Positions 34,404 to 42,246 of a stretch of 48,254 bases of DNA are shown piece after piece. The stretch comes from Nitrospiraceae bacterium (GTDB lineage Bacteria; Nitrospirota; Thermodesulfovibrionia; Thermodesulfovibrionales; UBA6898), in NCBI GenBank assembly GCA_020347665.1, contig CP070737.1:1697547-1745800 (forward strand), written 5' to 3'. The number at the start of each line of letters is the position of its first letter. Position 1 is the first letter of the stretch. The position numbers and the translations under genes were made by a program. The notes under the pieces were generated by a model. The model was not told where the DNA came from and searched no databases. It saw only the letters and a program-made list of their open reading frames with translations.

Positions 34404-35543
34404 TTACCTGACAAAAAAGGATTTTCTCTTTTCTTCTATTTCTTTCAGGAGGGCAAAGAAAGAATCAGAAAACGATTTGACTCCCTCCTTTTCCAGCTGA
34501 TCCGCGACCTCTTCGATATCAATCCCGTGCGATTTCAGTTCAGCAAGCGTAGCCTCTGCCCCGTTCATCATATTATATATGGTTACGACTGCTTTGCCAT
34601 GATCTCTGAAGGCGTTTATCGTTTTTTCCGGGAGTGTATTGACTGTGTTCGGGGCGATTATATCTTCTATGTATTTCACATCACTGTAGTCAGGATTCTT
34701 GGTGCCAGTGCTCCCCCACAGGAGTCGCTGAATATTGGCACCCTTTTCCTTAACAGAAGAAAAACGATCGCCCAGAAAGATCTCTTCATATTTCTTATAA
34801 GCATATTTTGCGTTGGCAACTGCTGCCTTTCCACACAGACCCCTGAGCGTTTCCTTTTCATCGGCAGAGGAAGAAACATTTATTTTATCCTCGATGAGCT
34901 TATCCGTAAGGGTATCAACCCTGCTGACAAAAAAGCTCGCTACAGATCTGATTTCATGTATGGGCTTTCCTTCAGAAACTCTTTTTTCCAGACCTTTTAT
35001 ATATGCCTCTGCGACTTTCGCATAGCGATTCACAGAGAAGAGAAGTGTTACATTAATATTGATTCCCTCGCTGGTCAGTTGTTCAATAGCAGGAAGACCC
35101 GGTTCGGTAGCAGGCACTTTCACGAGGATATTTTTTTTGCCGATCGTGGAAAACAGGTGTCTGGCTTCTTCAATGGTTTCCCCCGTGTCAAAGGCAAGAT
35201 CCGGAGACACCTCTATGCTGACAAAACCATCTTTCCCGCCTGTAGATTCATAGACCGGCCACAGAATATCTGCCGCATCGGATATATCGTCAATGGCAAG
35301 GCCGAGAAAAAGCTCTTTTGCATCAGATATATCCTTATCTATCAGCGCCTTTAATTTCCTGTCATAATCAGTACTGCCGCTGATTGCCTTCTGGAATATG
35401 GTGGGATTCGATGTGACACCGCTCAGACTATCTTCGTCAATCAATTTCTTCAGCTTCCCGGAATCAATAATCTCCCTGCCCAGATAATCAAGCCAGACAC
35501 TTTGCCCGAGATGGTTGAGTAGTCTTAAGGGGTTTTCGTTCAT
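34404..35543 (-). CDS. tal: transaldolase, long (TalAB/tal-pgi N-terminal type)
   Basis: A 379-residue protein preceded by AGAGGAGAAATACT. Motifs: SGVTSNPTIFQKAI, FVSIEVSPDLAFDT, NILVKVPATEPGLPAIEQL (Schiff-base Lys in VKVPAT) and EGININVTLLFS. It transfers a dihydroxyacetone unit in the non-oxidative pentose phosphate pathway. The length and sequence match the long class seen with pgi/zwf rather than the ~220-residue short class. It is the first gene of the tal-zwf-pgl unit. Confidence 0.95.
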   Translation of the reverse strand: MNENPLRLLNHLGQSVWLDYLGREIIDSGKLKKLIDEDSLSGVTSNPTIFQKAISGSTDYDRKLKALIDKDISDAKELFLGLAIDDISDAADILWPVYESTGGKDGFVSIEVSPDLAFDTGETIEEARHLFSTIGKKNILVKVPATEPGLPAIEQLTSEGININVTLLFSVNRYAKVAEAYIKGLEKRVSEGKPIHEIRSVASFFVSRVDTLTDKLIEDKINVSSSADEKETLRGLCGKAAVANAKYAYKKYEEIFLGDRFSSVKEKGANIQRLLWGSTGTKNPDYSDVKYIEDIIAPNTVNTLPEKTINAFRDHGKAVVTIYNMMNGAEATLAELKSHGIDIEEVADQLEKEGVKSFSDSFFALLKEIEEKRKSFFVR

Positions 35544-35748
35544 AGTATTTCTCCTCTTAGTGAAATATTACATCCTTTTCTTTATGCTTACTCAGTACTT
35601 TTTTTATTTCATTACATTCAGTCAAAATAAAGCGGTACGATACTGATTCGGGTTTCTCGCCCCCTTATATGATAGCAACAGAAATGTTTTTTTTGTAAAG
35701 ACATTTATTTATAAAAAAGATGCCGAAAAAAGTGCTCTGAGAACTCCA

Positions 35749-36261
35749 TTATTTAAGAATTTCTTCTATGCCCAGGACAATGGTTGAATAATCAGCAGGG
35801 CCGGAGTACTTTTTCATAATCGTACCGTTTTTCGCAATGAAGACTGTTGTAGGAATGATGCGAGTACCGAGTTTTTTTGCGAGACCATTATCCTTGCCGA
35901 CAGGGAATGTGACATGATATTTTTCAATAAAGTGTCTTATATCCCTCTCTTTACTGCCGACGAATACGCCGAGAATAAGTACGTTTCTGTTCTTGTACGA
36001 CAGATACGTTTTCTGAAGCTCACGAGCTTCCCTTTTGCATTGTGTTCACCAGTGTGCCATGATGTTTACTACCATCGGTGAATCATTGAGTGTATCGGCA
36101 TCGAATGTTCTGCCGTTTATTGTGGTAAAGGTAAAATCTTTCAAGACATCATTTGCACTGGTCATCCCTGATACAAGCAGAAGAAGGACAAGAGAAATCC
36201 ACAGGGTAACGGCCTGTCTTATGAAATCCCGTTTGATATAATCGAATATATTTTCTAACAT
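35749..36261 (-). CDS. TlpA-like thioredoxin-fold selenoprotein (UxxC)
   Basis: A 170-residue protein if the TGA at 36046-36048 (residue 72) is read through. An N-terminal membrane helix (LWISLVLLLLVSGM) anchors the domain outside. After FTTINGRTFDADTL and PMVVNIMAHW comes U-TQC, so UGA fills the first Cys of the WCxxC thioredoxin motif and C75 the second. The frame continues without a stop through VLILGVFVGSKE, HVTFPVGKDN and the cis-Pro strand RIIPTTVFIAKNGTI to a normal end. A hairpin at 36015-36030 fits a bacterial SECIS. It should be a periplasmic thiol/selenol oxidoreductase. It follows a Cys-rich protein gene. Confidence 0.85.
36015..36030 (-). promoter_or_regulatory. candidate SECIS hairpin after the TlpA-like UGA
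   Basis: On the minus strand GAAGCT and AGCTTC form a six-base stem around CGTG (a seven-base palindrome on DNA). The loop starts 21 bases after the UGA and carries G in its first two positions, like the loop after the DUF3179 UGA. Confidence 0.55.
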
Positions 36262-36362
36262 TACTCTGACTATTTCCCTGCCTTCAAGACCGAGGCAATG
36301 ACCGAACGGATAAACGACGAGAAACGCTAGCCCGCCGTTTATCCTAACCGATCTTCACTACG

Positions 36363-37487
36363 TTAATTCAGCTTACACGGTGCTCCGGCATTACAGCCGC
36401 AACCGCATCCCGCACCGCATTTGCCGCCCATCATGGCACAGGGGCCACCTGCGTTACAGCCACAGCCACAACCTGCTCCACATGTTCCAGTAATTGCTGA
36501 GCCTGTACCCCCAGCTCCGCAGGAACAGGGACCTCCGGCCTGACAGCCACAGTCGCAACCAGGGCCGCACGGTGCTATTGCCGCACCCCCAGCTCCGCAG
36601 GAACAGGGACCTCCGGCCTGACAGCCACAGCCGCAACCAGGGCCACATTTCCCAATGGCAGGACCTGCGCCGCAGGGATGGTGGCCGCCTCTCATATGAC
36701 CACCCCATTTGCCTCTGCGGGAAATTCCCCTCTGACCGTAACTCTTATCTTTTACCTGCTCAAAATTAAGGTGAATCCAGACCGTGTTAGGCGGGAAGTT
36801 ACCCGGGTCCTTCTCCATGCTGTGAGCCACAAAGTGGAGTTCGCTTTCATGTGGAGCCGCAATCGAGAAATTAGCTGGGTCCTTGTGGCTGTAAAACCCG
36901 GATCTGTCCTTGTTATATATCGCCTTCGACGATATATCCCGCGAACGTTCCGTATACATCATGTGTCCGTCAAGTCCTTTATAAACCAGCGCGTCGTTTA
37001 CATATACGTCAGCAGAACCCCATGATGCCAGATACGTGCGGACTTTCGGCATCACCGGAGGACCCTGCTTTGTATCACCGTGCATGTAAATGAAATCAGC
37101 AACGCCCCCTTCACGGAAGGCAGGACCATTCCTGGCTACTGTGTAGTACATCTTGATGTCGCCGGTATACGTTTTCCCTTTTTCAGGATTAATAGTGCCT
37201 TTTACGTGAACGACCATCGTGCCAGTATCTTTTACCGAATCCAGTATTACCTTGGCTTTTCCAAGAAGAGGAGTAACCCGAGAACCGTCATAATTGAAGT
37301 TGTCACCATACCCCCCTATAAGAAAAGGTTTTTTAGCCTTCAGATGCCATATCGGGATGTGACTACCCTCAAAACTGAGGGCACCCTTGACCTTTCCGGC
37401 TTTTTCATGGGCCAGACTTCCGTGCGGCAGCGCGAACACTGCCACAAGCAACAAAGACACAAAAATAATTATTGATTTTTTACACAC
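36363..37487 (-). CDS. exported protein with four-repeat Cys/Gly tail
   Basis: A 374-residue protein; the GTG at 37487 is preferred because AGGGGG precedes it, giving a signal peptide KKSIIIFVSLLLVAVFA. The body (residues ~30-275) is a secreted beta-rich domain with GGYGDNFNYDGSRV and a Trp/Asp-rich middle; I do not recognise it. The tail after HHPCGAGPAIG has four repeats of C-G-x-G-C-x-C-G-C-x-A-G-x-P-C with 23 cysteines. Two DNA units of 78 bases (36507-36662) are nearly identical, so the tail grows by duplication. Such spacing suits metal or metalloid binding. It is upstream of the Sec thioredoxin in the same direction. Confidence 0.7.
   Translation of the reverse strand: MCKKSIIIFVSLLLVAVFALPHGSLAHEKAGKVKGALSFEGSHIPIWHLKAKKPFLIGGYGDNFNYDGSRVTPLLGKAKVILDSVKDTGTMVVHVKGTINPEKGKTYTGDIKMYYTVARNGPAFREGGVADFIYMHGDTKQGPPVMPKVRTYLASWGSADVYVNDALVYKGLDGHMMYTERSRDISSKAIYNKDRSGFYSHKDPANFSIAAPHESELHFVAHSMEKDPGNFPPNTVWIHLNFEQVKDKSYGQRGISRRGKWGGHMRGGHHPCGAGPAIGKCGPGCGCGCQAGGPCSCGAGGAAIAPCGPGCDCGCQAGGPCSCGAGGTGSAITGTCGAGCGCGCNAGGPCAMMGGKCGAGCGCGCNAGAPCKLN
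36507..36662 (-). repeat. two 78-base tandem repeats coding the Cys tail
   Basis: The unit beginning ACCCCCAGCTCCGCAGGAAC starts at 36507 and again at 36585. They keep the reading frame (26 codons) and encode SCGAGG...CGPGC-type modules, consistent with recent in-frame duplication. Confidence 0.85.
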
Positions 37488-37892
37488 AAATAACACCCCC
37501 TGTCTGGTAATGTACATCGGTATACGTAATGCTTACCATATATATCACCTGAGTTCAAATCTTTTTTGAGGTTCTCATAACCCTCTTTCATACAGTGTCT
37601 AGATATAATGGAATCACCTCTCTTTTTTAATCATTTTTTTCAAGTGTAAAACAATTGTCTTTGAAAAGATGTAATGCGAATTACTAACTGGAAGATTATT
37701 TTATGCGTAAAAAGCCCTGACCGAAAAAAACTTGAACATCATGGGCTTTAGCAGTACGAGATCTAGAGTATATATATTTTTTCCCGCTCTGGTCCATTTT
37801 ATGTAATAAAGGTTACATAAAAATATCGAATTCATTATATACTGTAGACAGCGGGGTTTACTTGTTAGAAAAAACATCTGTGAGGAGTGTTC
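37488..37892. other. divergent regulatory region
   Basis: This 405-base AT-rich region lies between the leftward Cys-tail gene and the rightward Crp-type gene. It holds the CRP-like palindrome at 37801-37818 and a TATACT at 37838-37843 that could serve as a -10 for the rightward gene. No RNA gene or other repeat is seen. Confidence 0.5.
37801..37818. promoter_or_regulatory. CRP/FNR-type operator candidate
   Basis: ATGTAA-taaagg-TTACAT is a perfect palindrome with the TGTAA-N6-TTACA geometry of CRP-type sites. It lies 75 bases before the Crp-family ATG and upstream of the divergent Cys-tail gene, so autoregulation or control of both genes is plausible. Confidence 0.5.
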
Positions 37893-38585
37893 ATGGCACA
37901 GGATAAGACAAAACTCTGGTATCTGAAGAATCTGGACATGTTCAGTCATCTGAGGGAAGAAGATATAAATACTATAGATAAATACACGAATATGCGGGAG
38001 GTAAAGAAAAAGGAGAAACTCTATTTTCAGGGTTCACATGACGATCACTTCTATATATTAAAAAAAGGATCTGTCAAGATAACAAAACACACGCCACAGG
38101 GCAATGATATTATTCTCGATATTTTTTCCGGAGGAACGATTTTCGGTGAGATGTCCGCATTAGATCCTGTAGAAAAAGATGAGTCCGCCGAGGTGATTGA
38201 GGACGGCCTTATTTGTACCCTGAAAAAGGGAGATTTTGAGCGGCTCATGCAGATAGTGCCGGGACTCGAAATTAAAATAACAAAGATGATGGGGCTGAAA
38301 CACCGGAAGATAGAAAACAGACTCCTTGAACTCCTGTTCTGCTCCGTCGAACAGCGACTCGCAAAGACATTTCTTCGCCTGCTTGATGATTTTGGTGTCC
38401 CGAACAACGGTGGGTACCTGTTGAAGATTAAACTCACCCATAAGGATTATGCTGACCTTATCGGGTCGACCAGAGAGACGGTAACAGCTACGCTGAATAA
38501 TTTGAAAAATGAGGGCCTGATAGATTTTGAAGAAAAGTATGTTGTTCTGTCGTCCATTGAAAAAGTAAGAACGATCGCCCAATAA
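37893..38585 (+). CDS. Crp/Fnr-family transcriptional regulator
   Basis: A 230-residue protein, start at 37893 after GAGGAGTGTTC. The N-terminal cyclic-nucleotide-type barrel (MREVKKKEKLYFQGSHDDHFYILKKGSVKI, GGTIFGEMSAL) is followed by a dimer helix (IENRLLELLF) and a C-terminal winged helix (HKDYADLIGSTRETVTATLNNLKNEG), with the RETVTxxL recognition helix of this family. It lacks the N-terminal cysteine cluster of FNR, so it is not an obvious oxygen sensor. The palindrome at 37801-37818 may be its own site. Confidence 0.9.
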   Translation: MAQDKTKLWYLKNLDMFSHLREEDINTIDKYTNMREVKKKEKLYFQGSHDDHFYILKKGSVKITKHTPQGNDIILDIFSGGTIFGEMSALDPVEKDESAEVIEDGLICTLKKGDFERLMQIVPGLEIKITKMMGLKHRKIENRLLELLFCSVEQRLAKTFLRLLDDFGVPNNGGYLLKIKLTHKDYADLIGSTRETVTATLNNLKNEGLIDFEEKYVVLSSIEKVRTIAQ

Positions 38586-38707
38586 ATTATGCATTGTGTA
38601 TTGCGCCGTGCGCGTGATGACGACATACTAAAGGAGTAGGGGATGTAGACAAATCTGATCATGACTCCTGTTCTTGTTTCTGTAAATCAGACTAAAGGAG
38701 GAAGTGT

Positions 38708-39520
38708 ATGAAATTATTATTTTCAGCATTTTTGATAGTATTGATGCCTTTTATGGTCTCGGCTGATACGGATCACTCGAAGTTTACCCAGCATTATAAG
38801 GAAAGCTTGTTCAAGATTACCGAGAACGGGCACTTCAGTGTTGAGATGGTTCTCAAGGAAAAAGTGCTCCAAGTCGGAAAAAACGCGATCAACCTTATTC
38901 TTCACGACAATAAAGACCGGGACGTTGTTGGTGCAACCCTCACCGTCATCCCGTGGATGCCTGATATGGGCCACGGTGTTTCAGAACAACCGGTTATAGA
39001 AGAAAAGGGAGGAGGTCTCTATAAGGTAAAGAACGTGGTTATCAGCATGAGCGGCCGCTGGGAACTGCGCATAACAGTAGCCCGAGATGCTACAGAAGAT
39101 ACCACGGTATTCGAATTCAAGGACATTAAGAAAGGGAAAGGGCATCATCATGCCATGAGCGCTCCGGCGGCCGGTGACATCGATCTGTCCGTAACACGCC
39201 TCTCCCACAAAAAGCTCTTTTCCGTGACCTACGAAAGTCTGCTCGATCCCCTCCGCATAAACAGAATTCACTCATGGAAACTTACTGTCAAGACAGCGGA
39301 CGGGCAACCGGTTACCGGGGCAACTGTCACCGTAGATGGAGACATGCCTGAACACGGCCACGGACTTCCGACACAGCCCGAGGTTACGCAGGAAGTCGGT
39401 CAGGGGGTATATCTTGTGGAAGGACTCAAATTCAGCATGCCGGGATGGTGGGTCATGGATTTTCATATTCAGAAGAATGATCAGGAGGACACTGTAACGT
39501 TCAATATACAACCAAAGTAA
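38708..39520 (+). CDS. tandem YtkA/FixH-like periplasmic protein
   Basis: A 270-residue exported protein with AAAGGAGGAAGTGT before the ATG. After a signal peptide (LLFSAFLIVLMPFMVSA) there are two YtkA-like domains with the same repeat elements: TVIPWMPDMGHGVSEQP...GGGLYKVKNVVISMSGRWEL and TVDGDMPEHGHGLPTQP...GVYLVEGLKFSMPGWWVM, each with the MPxMxHG-type motif and the GxWxL strand. Such domains bind copper or accompany cytochrome systems. The next gene, a dihaem peroxidase, is 15 bases on, so the two probably work together in the periplasm. Confidence 0.85.
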   Translation: MKLLFSAFLIVLMPFMVSADTDHSKFTQHYKESLFKITENGHFSVEMVLKEKVLQVGKNAINLILHDNKDRDVVGATLTVIPWMPDMGHGVSEQPVIEEKGGGLYKVKNVVISMSGRWELRITVARDATEDTTVFEFKDIKKGKGHHHAMSAPAAGDIDLSVTRLSHKKLFSVTYESLLDPLRINRIHSWKLTVKTADGQPVTGATVTVDGDMPEHGHGLPTQPEVTQEVGQGVYLVEGLKFSMPGWWVMDFHIQKNDQEDTVTFNIQPK

Positions 39521-39535
39521 CAGGGAATATTCTCT

Positions 39536-40795
39536 ATGAAAAGAACAGTTAGGCAATATCTTTTACACTTCTTTTTCATACTTCTTCCCGTGATGACGTA
39601 TGGAACAGAAAGGGCCTGGAGCAGTGATCTTCATACATGGACCGTTGAGGAAATAGGGGTGCTCCGGTCACTATCGATTGATTCCCTTCCACCACTGCCA
39701 AAAGACCCAACGAACAAATACGCGGATAATAAAAAAGCTGCCATACTCGGAAATATATTTTTTACAGACAGTCGTTTCAGCGGAAATTTGAAAGTATCCT
39801 GTGCCACGTGTCATCCTGCGAACAGAAACTTTGCAGACAACCTGCCGCTCGCCCACGGAATGGGAACAACCAACAGGAGGACAATGCCTTTGATCGGTGT
39901 AGCATATAACACATGGTTTTTCTGGGACGGCAGAAAAGACAGCGCCTGGTCACAGGCACTTGGCCCTTTCGAAAGCCCTGTAGAGCATGGCTTTACCAGA
40001 ACACGGTGCGCTCAGATCATCATCGATCACTATAAAGATGACTATGAAGCTCTCTTCGGCCCCTTACCGGTCTTCTCAAAAAGAGATCTTCCAGCACTCG
40101 CTAAACCGGCAATTGATGAGCCTGTTTCTCTTAAGGCCTGGATTACCATGCCGCCGGATGTGAAAGACGCGGTTAATCGTATATATGCGAATATGGGAAA
40201 GGCGATAGCAGCTTTTATGCGAACGATCATTCCCGCCCCATCTCGTTTTGACCATTATGTGCGGGCAATAGTAGAAAAGGATCAAAAATCCGCCATAAAA
40301 ATACTCTCATCTGATGAGGTCAAAGGACTGAGACTCTTCATCGGGAAGGCACAATGTTTGAACTGTCACACTGGCCCGCTCTTTACGAATGGAGATTTTC
40401 ATAACATCAGCATTCCGCAGCCAGCAGATCTCCCTGCTGATCAGGGGCGAGCCGACGGTATAGCAAAAGTGCTTGCTGATGAGTTTAACTGCTTAAGCGT
40501 TTACAGTGATGCACCGCGGTCTGACTGCGGTGAATTACGGTTCATCGACACAGACACAGACAAATATGCCGGTGCCTTTAAGACGCCTACCCTGCGAAAT
40601 GTGGCAGAGCGTGCCCCGTACATGCATGCAGGACAGTTCTCGACGCTCCATGAAGTTCTTGAGTTTTACAAAAATCTGCCGCCTGGCCAGAGAAGTCCGG
40701 AACTGGGACACTTCGACTTAAACGATCGCGAAATGCATCAGCTCGAATCTTTTCTGAGGACCTTAAGCGGACCGCTGATATTCGCTTCAGACTAG
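39536..40795 (+). CDS. MauG/CcpA-type dihaem c-type cytochrome
   Basis: A 419-residue exported protein with a signal peptide (residues 1-28) and two haem sites: CATCH at 89-93 (C89, C92, H93) and CLNCH at 274-278 (C274, C277, H278). The order, spacing (~185 residues) and length match the cytochrome c peroxidase/MauG family, where the first haem is often the electron-entry haem. Function (peroxidase versus methylamine-dehydrogenase maturase-like) cannot be fixed by sequence; no mau genes are near. It is co-transcribed with the YtkA-like gene and followed by the arsenosugar genes. Confidence 0.92.
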   Translation: MKRTVRQYLLHFFFILLPVMTYGTERAWSSDLHTWTVEEIGVLRSLSIDSLPPLPKDPTNKYADNKKAAILGNIFFTDSRFSGNLKVSCATCHPANRNFADNLPLAHGMGTTNRRTMPLIGVAYNTWFFWDGRKDSAWSQALGPFESPVEHGFTRTRCAQIIIDHYKDDYEALFGPLPVFSKRDLPALAKPAIDEPVSLKAWITMPPDVKDAVNRIYANMGKAIAAFMRTIIPAPSRFDHYVRAIVEKDQKSAIKILSSDEVKGLRLFIGKAQCLNCHTGPLFTNGDFHNISIPQPADLPADQGRADGIAKVLADEFNCLSVYSDAPRSDCGELRFIDTDTDKYAGAFKTPTLRNVAERAPYMHAGQFSTLHEVLEFYKNLPPGQRSPELGHFDLNDREMHQLESFLRTLSGPLIFASD

Positions 40796-40853
40796 GTGTA
40801 TATATTATAATTATTGATAGGGGATGTATTTCCGTCTTTTGAGAGGAGAGCGT

Positions 40854-41186
40854 ATGTCTGATTACTATAAGGATGAAGATCTTGATCGGTTTGGGGAGGT
40901 AGGTAAACATAATCCAGAGCTATATCAGAAATTTATGGACTGGTATACCACATCACTGACGCCTGGTGCTTTATCAAGGAGAGAAAAGGTATTGATCGGT
41001 CTTGCCGTCGCTCACGCTATTCAGTGTCCGTATTGCATTGATGCTTACTCGAAAACCTGTCTTGAAGAAGGCATGGGTCTCGAACATATAACAGAAGCCG
41101 TTCATGTTGCTTCTGCGGTACGGGGAGGCGCATCTCTCATACACGGCATTCAGGCGCATAACGCCGTTAATAAGTTATCTTTGTGA
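40854..41186 (+). CDS. CMD/AhpD-like protein of the arsenosugar locus
   Basis: A 110-residue protein; the start at 40854 follows GAGAGGAG and drops the codons upstream. The CMD/AhpD core is VLIGLAVAHAIQCPYCIDAY with CPYC at 58-61 and a further C69, then EAVHVASAVRGGASLIHG. This small CMD protein, described in databases as arsenosugar-biosynthesis-associated peroxidase-like, sits directly before ArsS in most genomes. The gap to ArsS is 19 bases. The CxxC is the usual redox site; here it is Cys, not Sec. Confidence 0.9.
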   Translation: MSDYYKDEDLDRFGEVGKHNPELYQKFMDWYTTSLTPGALSRREKVLIGLAVAHAIQCPYCIDAYSKTCLEEGMGLEHITEAVHVASAVRGGASLIHGIQAHNAVNKLSL

Positions 41187-41205
41187 GCAGGAAAGAAGAA
41201 ATAAG

Positions 41206-42159
41206 ATGAAATTCACGGACAAGGTAGCATCAACACAGTCACATCCTTTGCATGCAACTGAGATCCGTATCCTGCAGGTAAATCTCGGGTATCGGTGTAA
41301 TCTGTCCTGTAAGCACTGCCATGTTGAAGGCGGACCAGAGAGAAAAGAGGTTATGAGCCGTGAAACCATGGGTTACGTACTCAGTGCTCTGAACAAAATT
41401 CCGGTGAAAACACTTGACATTACCGGAGGAGCTCCCGAGCTCAATCCCCATTTCACCTCTTTCGTTCAGGAAGCACGGCATAACGACATTCATGTGATAG
41501 TAAGAAGCAACCTTACCATTTTTTTCGAGAAAGGCATGGAATACCTGCCTGAATTCTTCAGAAAAAACAATGTCGAAATTATCGCGTCCCTTCCGTATTA
41601 TCGTCAGAGCACCGTTGACAGGGTACGGGGCAATGGCACCTTTGAAAAGAGCATCGATGCCCTCAGGATCCTGAACAGACTTGGGTATGGAAACGGTTCA
41701 GGCGAGGCTGTGCTCAATCTCGTTTACAATCCCCAGGGTGCCTTTTTGCCCGCATCACAGGAATCTCTGGAAGAAGAATATAAGAAAGAACTCTGGCGGA
41801 GCCACGACATAGATTTCAACCGGTTATACACATTCACCAACATGCCTGTAGGGAGATTCAAAAACTTCCTCGTCAGGACGGGTAATCTGGATACCTACGT
41901 GCAGAAACTCTCCTGCTCATTTAATCCGCAAACGCTGGAAGCTGTCATGTGCAGACATATCCTGAATGTTGGCTGGGACGGGAAATTGTATGACTGTGAT
42001 TTCAATCAGATGATCAGACTTGAAATCTCTGATAAGTATCCCAGACATATACGCGATTTTGATTATTCCCTTCTTTCCACACGTGAGATCGCTGTTGATG
42101 ATCACTGCTTCGGATGTACTGCGGGCCAGGGCTCAACCTGACTAGGATCTGTGTCCTAG
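41206..42159 (+). CDS. arsS: radical SAM arsenosugar selenoprotein ArsS
   Basis: A 317-residue protein when the TGA at 42139-42141 (residue 312) is read as selenocysteine; five residues and TAG follow. The radical SAM motif is CNLSCKHC (C31, C35, C38), and DITGGAPELNPHF and the C-terminal cysteine motif HCFGCTAGQGST are family features; the family C-terminus ends GS[ST] followed by Cys or Sec, the reason it is named (seleno)protein. A hairpin at 42162-42176 fits a SECIS. The chemistry is thought to add a deoxyadenosyl group to methylated arsenic. No ArsM methyltransferase is in this window. Confidence 0.92.
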
Positions 42160-42161
42160 CA

Positions 42162-42176
42162 GGCAGGTGGTCTGCT
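42162..42176 (+). promoter_or_regulatory. candidate SECIS hairpin after the ArsS UGA
   Basis: GGCAG (42162-42166) pairs with CTGCT (42172-42176) around the loop GTGGT, which starts 25 bases after the UGA. The GCAG/CTGC stem resembles the known fdhF SECIS of E. coli. Part of it lies after the natural stop. A second palindrome, CTAGGA/TCCTAG (42142-42159), directly follows the UGA. Confidence 0.5.
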
Positions 42177-42246
42177 CAAGGAATGATGCAGCACGTAATT
42201 TAAATCGTCTCGTATGTGAAGGCATTCAGAGCCACGCCGACGATCC

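Noticed and set aside
36400-36670. Short direct repeats that look like a CRISPR array
   Set aside because: The repeats are in frame with a gene, have no spacer diversity and encode the Cys/Gly tail.
36454-36708. Trp/Leu/Arg-rich frame across the Cys repeat
   Set aside because: It is the repeat read in another frame, so the repetition is explained by the real gene.
38661-38711. 15-codon frame whose TGA overlaps the YtkA-like start
   Set aside because: It has no ribosome site of its own; the YtkA-like gene has an excellent one.
40854-41186. Selenocysteine in the CMD protein
   Set aside because: Its CPYC motif is fully encoded by Cys codons and the frame has no UGA.
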